Below the pieces are notes generated by a model. It made no database searches and was not told where the DNA came from. It saw nothing but the letters and a program-made list of their open reading frames with translations. 22,201 nucleotides of DNA from Hypsibius dujardini (taxonomy: Eukaryota; Tardigrada; Eutardigrada; Parachela; Hypsibiidae): positions 1 to 22,201 of the forward strand of contig LRSR01014582.1 in NCBI GenBank assembly GCA_001579985.1. Direction: 5' to 3'. Shown here piece after piece: positions 18,144 to 22,201 of this stretch. Every line of letters starts with the position of its first letter. Within the stretch, counting starts at the first letter, position 1. The position numbers and the translations under genes are program-made.

Positions 18144-18335
18144 ATGCCTAGTACTGAAGCTCAGAAGCGAGCTCAGAGAAACTACTACCTTAGGTTGAAA
18201 GAAGATCAAGAAAAATATAAACTCTACGTTGAAAAAAAGAAACAATACTTTATTCAAAAATTCAAAACAACCGAGGCTTATCAAAGAAATAAAGAGGAGA
18301 GCTTACAACGCTACTACAAAAACAAATCTTGTTAA
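18144..18335 (+). CDS. Small basic Tyr/Lys-rich protein, 63 aa
   Basis: ATG 18144 is the first start codon after the promoter region. The protein is very basic and helical (KRAQRNYYLRLKEDQEKYK, then EKKKQYFIQKF and a closing RYYKNKSC), with many Tyr and Lys and no hydrophobic core. It could bind nucleic acid or a partner by a helix. It lies 71 bases upstream of the polymerase on the same strand, so a shared transcript is likely. No family is recognised. Confidence 0.5.
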   Translation: MPSTEAQKRAQRNYYLRLKEDQEKYKLYVEKKKQYFIQKFKTTEAYQRNKEESLQRYYKNKSC

Positions 18336-18406
18336 TTACATCTTTTTTAAATTGATTTTATTTTTCCAATATATCATACTAGAAATTTTGTTCAGGTTAC
18401 TTTACA

Positions 18407-21400
18407 ATGGCTGATCTTCGGTTAATTTCTCGTCATTTTGAAAAGATAAGTAGAACAAATGAAAGATTGAAGCGTATTCCAGGATATGAAACAACTACTG
18501 TTTCACGAAGAGCTACGACTGAAGAAGTCAACAATTATATTCAAATAATCGAAGACTATGAAAACCGAGTTCAAATAGATAATCTTTTTAAGGAAGCAGA
18601 ACAACCACTGGAAGATGAAATAAATATTAATGTGAAAAGTTTGTATGATCCTTATAGTGTGGAATTAGTGAGTGATGCTCTACAGAATGCTACCCAAACT
18701 TACAGAATCACTTTGAACGCTACTCCATCAAATAATTTAAGTTATGGAAAGGATTTAGCTAGTCAATACCTTGATTTAGTTCGAGTGCCTGTAAAAGAAC
18801 GACTAACCAGACAATTTGAAAGAATGCGTGGCTACAAAGTTATATTCACACTTTCTACAATTATGATGAAGTACAATTTCGATGATCAATACTCTGAAAA
18901 CATAACAGTACGCACAGCTACTAAGCCTGTTTCAGTCGAAAACCTTAGTAGGATAACCGATAAATTTATAAATGACAAAAACAATGAGATTGTATCATAC
19001 ATAAGTGAAATGATGCTAAAAGGTTCTGGATTTGTTCTGACAGATGTTCTCTATTTGGATATAAAATTTAATGAAAGTAACCCCATTAATGCTGGGACTT
19101 ACATAGAGTTGCCTGCGTTTGTTACCAACAAGAAAGCTTGTGTTAACGTAAATAACGGTGAGGATAATTATTGTTTTGTTTGGTCCATTTGTGCTGCCCT
19201 GTTTTGGGGTAAAGAAAAAGACCCACAAAGACTAACCAAAAAACGTAGAGAATACTTCAATCAATTAAAACATGGTGACATAAAATATCCAATGCAGATT
19301 AAATATATAGGAAAATTCGAAAGGCTTAATGAAATTAATGTCAGAGTTATTTATTTTGAGGAAAAAACTAAGTCATTTTGGCCGATGTATTACAACCGAG
19401 ATCAAAATGAACAGTATAGTAGAGAAGTTCCATTATTGATGATTAGAAATGAAACAGACAACAATGAAACTATCACTGACCATTTCGTTTGGGTAAAAGA
19501 TGTGAGTCGCCTACTATCCGCTCAAGTCAGCAAACATAATGGAAAGCAATTCTTCTGCCTATCTTGTTTCAAACATTACGGTACACAAAAATTATTAAAC
19601 AGTCACAAAGAATATTGCCACGAACACCCATCAGCAGTCACCGTAATGCCCCAACCAGGTGAAAATATCATGAAGTTTAAAAACCATCCTTATCAGTTCC
19701 GTCATCCCTTCGTTTTATATTGCGATTTAGAGAGCTTATTAAAAGCATTGGAAAAAATTGATGAAGGAAATGAGCGAGGCGAGCAAGTGAGCGTAGCGAA
19801 CGTCAGTGAATGTGAAACAAACTCTTATAACACACATCACCACGTAGCCTGCTCTGTTGCTATGCAACCAGTGTCAATTTATAAGCAGCATAAACCATAT
19901 CTCTATAGAGGTAAAAAAAGCGAAACCGAAGTGATAGATGTCTTCTATAAACAACTAGAAGTCTATGCTAAAGATTTCTATGAAATCCTTAAAGTGAATA
20001 AACTGATCATAATGAGTGACGATCAAATAAAAGAGCATAATAAAGCTACTCACTGCTATATCTGTAAAAAAAAATTCGATGAGTTGGATGAAGCTTTAAT
20101 TAAAGTTAAAGATCACGATCATTTTACTGGTGAATATCGTGGACCTGCTCATTCGCAGTGTAATTTAAAAATAAGAAATAACCTCTACCGAATAAAAGTT
20201 GTATTTCACAATTCTAAAAATTACGATACCCACTTCTTTGTTAAGCAAATCAATAAACTTGAGAACGTCAAAGTAATTGCAAAGACTATGGAGAAATACA
20301 GTAAAGTAAGTGGTACTATTAAGCTTGAAGATGGTAAAACTATGGGTATAGACTTCCTAGACTCTTGTCAATTTCTGTTGTCTTCTCTATCTAACTTAGC
20401 TAATAACTTGGGCGAAAATGATTTCAAACAAACAGATAAACACTTTGGTACTAATTCTAAGCTATTCCAAAAGAAAGGTATTTATCCATACAGTTTCATA
20501 GATGGTTTTGAAAAATTTGAACTGAGAGAGAAGCCATCCCAGGCAGACTTCTACGATCATCTGAAGCAAAAACCATGTACAGATGAAGAATATAAATACT
20601 TTGAAGAAGTGTGGGATGCAATGAAATGTGAGAATATGGGTGACTATCATGATCTGTATCTTTATTCGGACGTAACCATTTTAGCAGATGTTTTTGAAAG
20701 ATTCAGGGATATTTGTCTACAGTACTATGAATTAGACCCGATACACTATATAACTGCCCCATCTTTAGCCTTTGATGCTATGCTTAAGATGACGAAAGTA
20801 GAACTTGAACTGTTAACAGATGAGAATGACTACATGTTATGGGAAAGAGCAGTTAGAGGAGGAAATGTTAATGTTGTCAAGAGACACATCAAGGCAAACA
20901 ATAAGTATTTGCCAGATTATGATGAGACGTTAAAAACCTTATACGGAATGTATTTAGATGCAATTGCTCTTTATAGTTATGTAATGTGTCAGAAACTTCC
21001 AATTGGTGGGTTTGAACATCTAAATGGGTTTAATACAAATGACATAATAGGCTTAGATGTTGAAGGTGATTATGGTTATTTGTTTGTGGTAGATATCCAT
21101 TTTCCAGACGAATTACACGATTTATTTAACGATATGCCAATGGCACCAGAGAAAAAAATTATCACCGAAGACATGCTAAGTAAAAAAGCAAAGAAGCTCA
21201 AATCAGGTATACATTATACTGCTAGCGAAAAACTCATCTCAAGTCTTGAACCAAAGCTTAATTATCCCGTCCATATCAAAAACTTACAATATTACATCAG
21301 TAAAGGGGCTATAGTAACAAAAATGCATGATGTCATTCGGTTCAAACAAGAAGCTTTTATGGCGCCTTATATCAAATTCAACATATCACAACGAACTAAA

Positions 21401-22201
21401 CCAGGGGTGACGGCTTTTGAGAAAGATTTTTTCAAGTTAATGAATAACTCAGTATTTGGGAAAACAATGGAAAATGTGAGATTATACCAAGACGTGAAAG
21501 TCTGCACCAAAAGAAAACAATATACAAATAAGATTGTGCCAGACCCGTTTTTCAACGATTCGCTTGTGATACATGAAAACTTAGTGATTTGTAAAATGGG
21601 TAAGAAAGAAGTTAAATTGTGTAAGCCGGTGTTTATAGGGGTTACTATTCTGGATAATAGCAAACTCCATATGTACAAATTTCATTATGACGTTATGATA
21701 GCAAAATATGGAACCGAAAATTGCCAGTTTGCCAACGGTGACACAGATAGTTTGATATATTTAATTAACACGCAGGATATATATGAAGACTTGAGAGATG
21801 ACGAGCAGTTTGCATCTCATTTTGATTTATCAGTCTTTCCTGAAACTCATTTCCTTCATAATAAAAACAATAAAGGTGTAATAGGTAAATTTAAAGATGA
21901 AGTTCAAGATGGTAAGAATCTCAGATTGTTATCTGAAGTAATTTCCATAAGACCTAAGATGTATCATTGTGAAGTATATGACACTGTAAACAAACAGATT
22001 GCAAAACCAAAGCAAGCTACTAAAGGAGTTCCAAAAGGTACTTTAACGCTAGATAATTTCATTAATTGTTTGTACAAAAACGAACAGACTGTTGTGAGTT
22101 TCAACACGTTTAGAAGCAGGCAACATGAGATTTATTCACAGGTAAATAATAAAATAGGACTAGCAAACTACGACGACAAACGTTATTTGAGAGGTGATGG
22201 G
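18407..22201 (+). CDS. polB: Protein-primed family B DNA polymerase, 3' end beyond window
   Basis: The frame is open from ATG 18407 to the window edge (1265 codons, no stop). This enzyme copies the element. In order: an N-terminal region with a Cys/His pair (C256 in NYCFVWSICAAL, H359 in TDHFVWVK); a C2HC zinc finger C384-C387-H400-C404; Exo I D440/E442; an HNH/treble-clef insertion (C550, C553, DHDH 569-572, H582, C585); Exo II N602-D607; Exo III Y751-D755; motif A D851 (YLDAIALYSYV); motif B K1010-G1018 (KLMNNSVFGKTMEN); motif C DTDS 1112-1115. A thumb-like segment (VIGKFKDE, then ISIRPKMYH) follows. All catalytic residues are present, so it is probably functional. A short GC-rich insertion follows Exo I. 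Confidence 0.95.
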   Translation, partial: MADLRLISRHFEKISRTNERLKRIPGYETTTVSRRATTEEVNNYIQIIEDYENRVQIDNLFKEAEQPLEDEININVKSLYDPYSVELVSDALQNATQTYRITLNATPSNNLSYGKDLASQYLDLVRVPVKERLTRQFERMRGYKVIFTLSTIMMKYNFDDQYSENITVRTATKPVSVENLSRITDKFINDKNNEIVSYISEMMLKGSGFVLTDVLYLDIKFNESNPINAGTYIELPAFVTNKKACVNVNNGEDNYCFVWSICAALFWGKEKDPQRLTKKRREYFNQLKHGDIKYPMQIKYIGKFERLNEINVRVIYFEEKTKSFWPMYYNRDQNEQYSREVPLLMIRNETDNNETITDHFVWVKDVSRLLSAQVSKHNGKQFFCLSCFKHYGTQKLLNSHKEYCHEHPSAVTVMPQPGENIMKFKNHPYQFRHPFVLYCDLESLLKALEKIDEGNERGEQVSVANVSECETNSYNTHHHVACSVAMQPVSIYKQHKPYLYRGKKSETEVIDVFYKQLEVYAKDFYEILKVNKLIIMSDDQIKEHNKATHCYICKKKFDELDEALIKVKDHDHFTGEYRGPAHSQCNLKIRNNLYRIKVVFHNSKNYDTHFFVKQINKLENVKVIAKTMEKYSKVSGTIKLEDGKTMGIDFLDSCQFLLSSLSNLANNLGENDFKQTDKHFGTNSKLFQKKGIYPYSFIDGFEKFELREKPSQADFYDHLKQKPCTDEEYKYFEEVWDAMKCENMGDYHDLYLYSDVTILADVFERFRDICLQYYELDPIHYITAPSLAFDAMLKMTKVELELLTDENDYMLWERAVRGGNVNVVKRHIKANNKYLPDYDETLKTLYGMYLDAIALYSYVMCQKLPIGGFEHLNGFNTNDIIGLDVEGDYGYLFVVDIHFPDELHDLFNDMPMAPEKKIITEDMLSKKAKKLKSGIHYTASEKLISSLEPKLNYPVHIKNLQYYISKGAIVTKMHDVIRFKQEAFMAPYIKFNISQRTKPGVTAFEKDFFKLMNNSVFGKTMENVRLYQDVKVCTKRKQYTNKIVPDPFFNDSLVIHENLVICKMGKKEVKLCKPVFIGVTILDNSKLHMYKFHYDVMIAKYGTENCQFANGDTDSLIYLINTQDIYEDLRDDEQFASHFDLSVFPETHFLHNKNNKGVIGKFKDEVQDGKNLRLLSEVISIRPKMYHCEVYDTVNKQIAKPKQATKGVPKGTLTLDNFINCLYKNEQTVVSFNTFRSRQHEIYSQVNNKIGLANYDDKRYLRGDG
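19772..19815 (+). repeat. GC-rich in-frame insertion in polB
   Basis: A ~44-base stretch made of GAGCGA, GCGAGC and GAGCGTAGCGAA pieces encodes a Glu/Arg/Ser/Gln-rich loop (ERGEQVSVANVSE, residues ~457-469) right after Exo I. Its base composition differs sharply from the AT-rich gene around it. Confidence 0.5.

Larger units (their letters stand above)
12972..22201. mobile_element. Maverick/Polinton (adintovirus-like) element, left part
   Basis: The call rests on the pairing of a retrovirus-type DDE integrase with a protein-primed family B DNA polymerase, plus a block of small virion-like genes, in intron-free AT-rich sequence inside an animal genome. This combination defines Polintons/Mavericks and adintoviruses, usually 15-40 kb with long terminal inverted repeats and 6-bp target duplications. 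All genes seen are open, including a polymerase of at least 1265 codons. Major capsid, penton, packaging ATPase and cysteine protease genes are not in this window and are expected to the right. The left limit at ~12972 (sequence starting AGTAGTGG after the CAGA array) is a composition-based guess, compatible with AG-type ends described for Polintons. The second end is needed to prove it. Confidence 0.85.

Noticed and set aside
18081-18414. Small frames on the minus strand (18081-18284) and in another plus frame (18229-18414)
   Set aside because: They overlap the better-supported 63-aa gene and the polymerase start, and consist mostly of Phe/Leu-rich AT-driven sequence.
19016-21678. Minus-strand frames inside the polymerase gene
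   Set aside because: They are short shadows of an intact polymerase frame with all its motifs.

Overview
The first ~12.7 kb is ordinary nuclear DNA of a multicellular animal. It carries four conserved intron-containing genes with GT/AG splice sites: BRK1/HSPC300 (466-882, +), a short ATP6AP2 (1548-2494, -), the proteasome subunit PSMD3/Rpn3 (3241-5598, +) and the dynein adaptor Bicaudal-D (8013-12033 or slightly further, +). Compact introns, single-copy genes of this kind, and abundant CAGA/CTGT and TCAA/TGAT microsatellites suggest a small invertebrate genome. A protostome such as a tardigrade is a guess that the sequence alone does not prove. BRK1 and ATP6AP2 converge on an overlapping pair of poly(A) signals. 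ATP6AP2 and PSMD3 diverge from a ~750 bp shared upstream region.

From about 12.97 kb to the window end the sequence changes character. It becomes AT-rich, intron-free and tightly packed, with genes on both strands that overlap each other. This is the left part of a Maverick/Polinton (adintovirus-like) element, a viral-type self-synthesising DNA transposon or endogenous virus. The two diagnostic genes are a retrovirus-type DDE integrase (15955-16887, -) and a protein-primed family B DNA polymerase (18407 to beyond 22201, +). The polymerase is open to the window edge, with all exonuclease and polymerase motifs intact and an HNH/treble-clef insertion. A candidate left terminus begins where a CAGA array stops (~12972). 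The right end and the expected major capsid, penton, packaging ATPase and protease genes lie outside the window, so the terminal inverted repeat cannot be tested here.

Between the terminus and the polymerase are, left to right: a beta-rich 255-aa putative virion protein (-); a 202-aa protein with a Gly/Ala-rich hydrophobic C-terminus resembling adenovirus core-protein precursors (+); a 135-aa helical protein with PSAP and YPEI motifs (+); a 263-aa protein whose middle looks like an adenovirus-type fiber shaft (+); the integrase (-); a small membrane protein whose ATG overlaps the integrase ATG within one CATG palindrome (+); three overlapping minus-strand genes (membrane protein, helical protein, helix-turn-helix protein); an array of six 10-bp repeats in the divergent promoter; and a 63-aa basic protein (+) upstream of the polymerase. 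No gene in the element shows a frameshift or premature stop, which suggests a recent insertion or an element still under selection.

In the likely working model, integrase and polymerase handle integration and replication, the 13.3-16.0 kb block makes virion components, and the helix-turn-helix protein plus its adjacent 10-bp array form a regulatory or origin module. The fiber-like gene, the late-domain-like motifs, the shared start palindrome and the helically phased repeats are the parts most worth follow-up.
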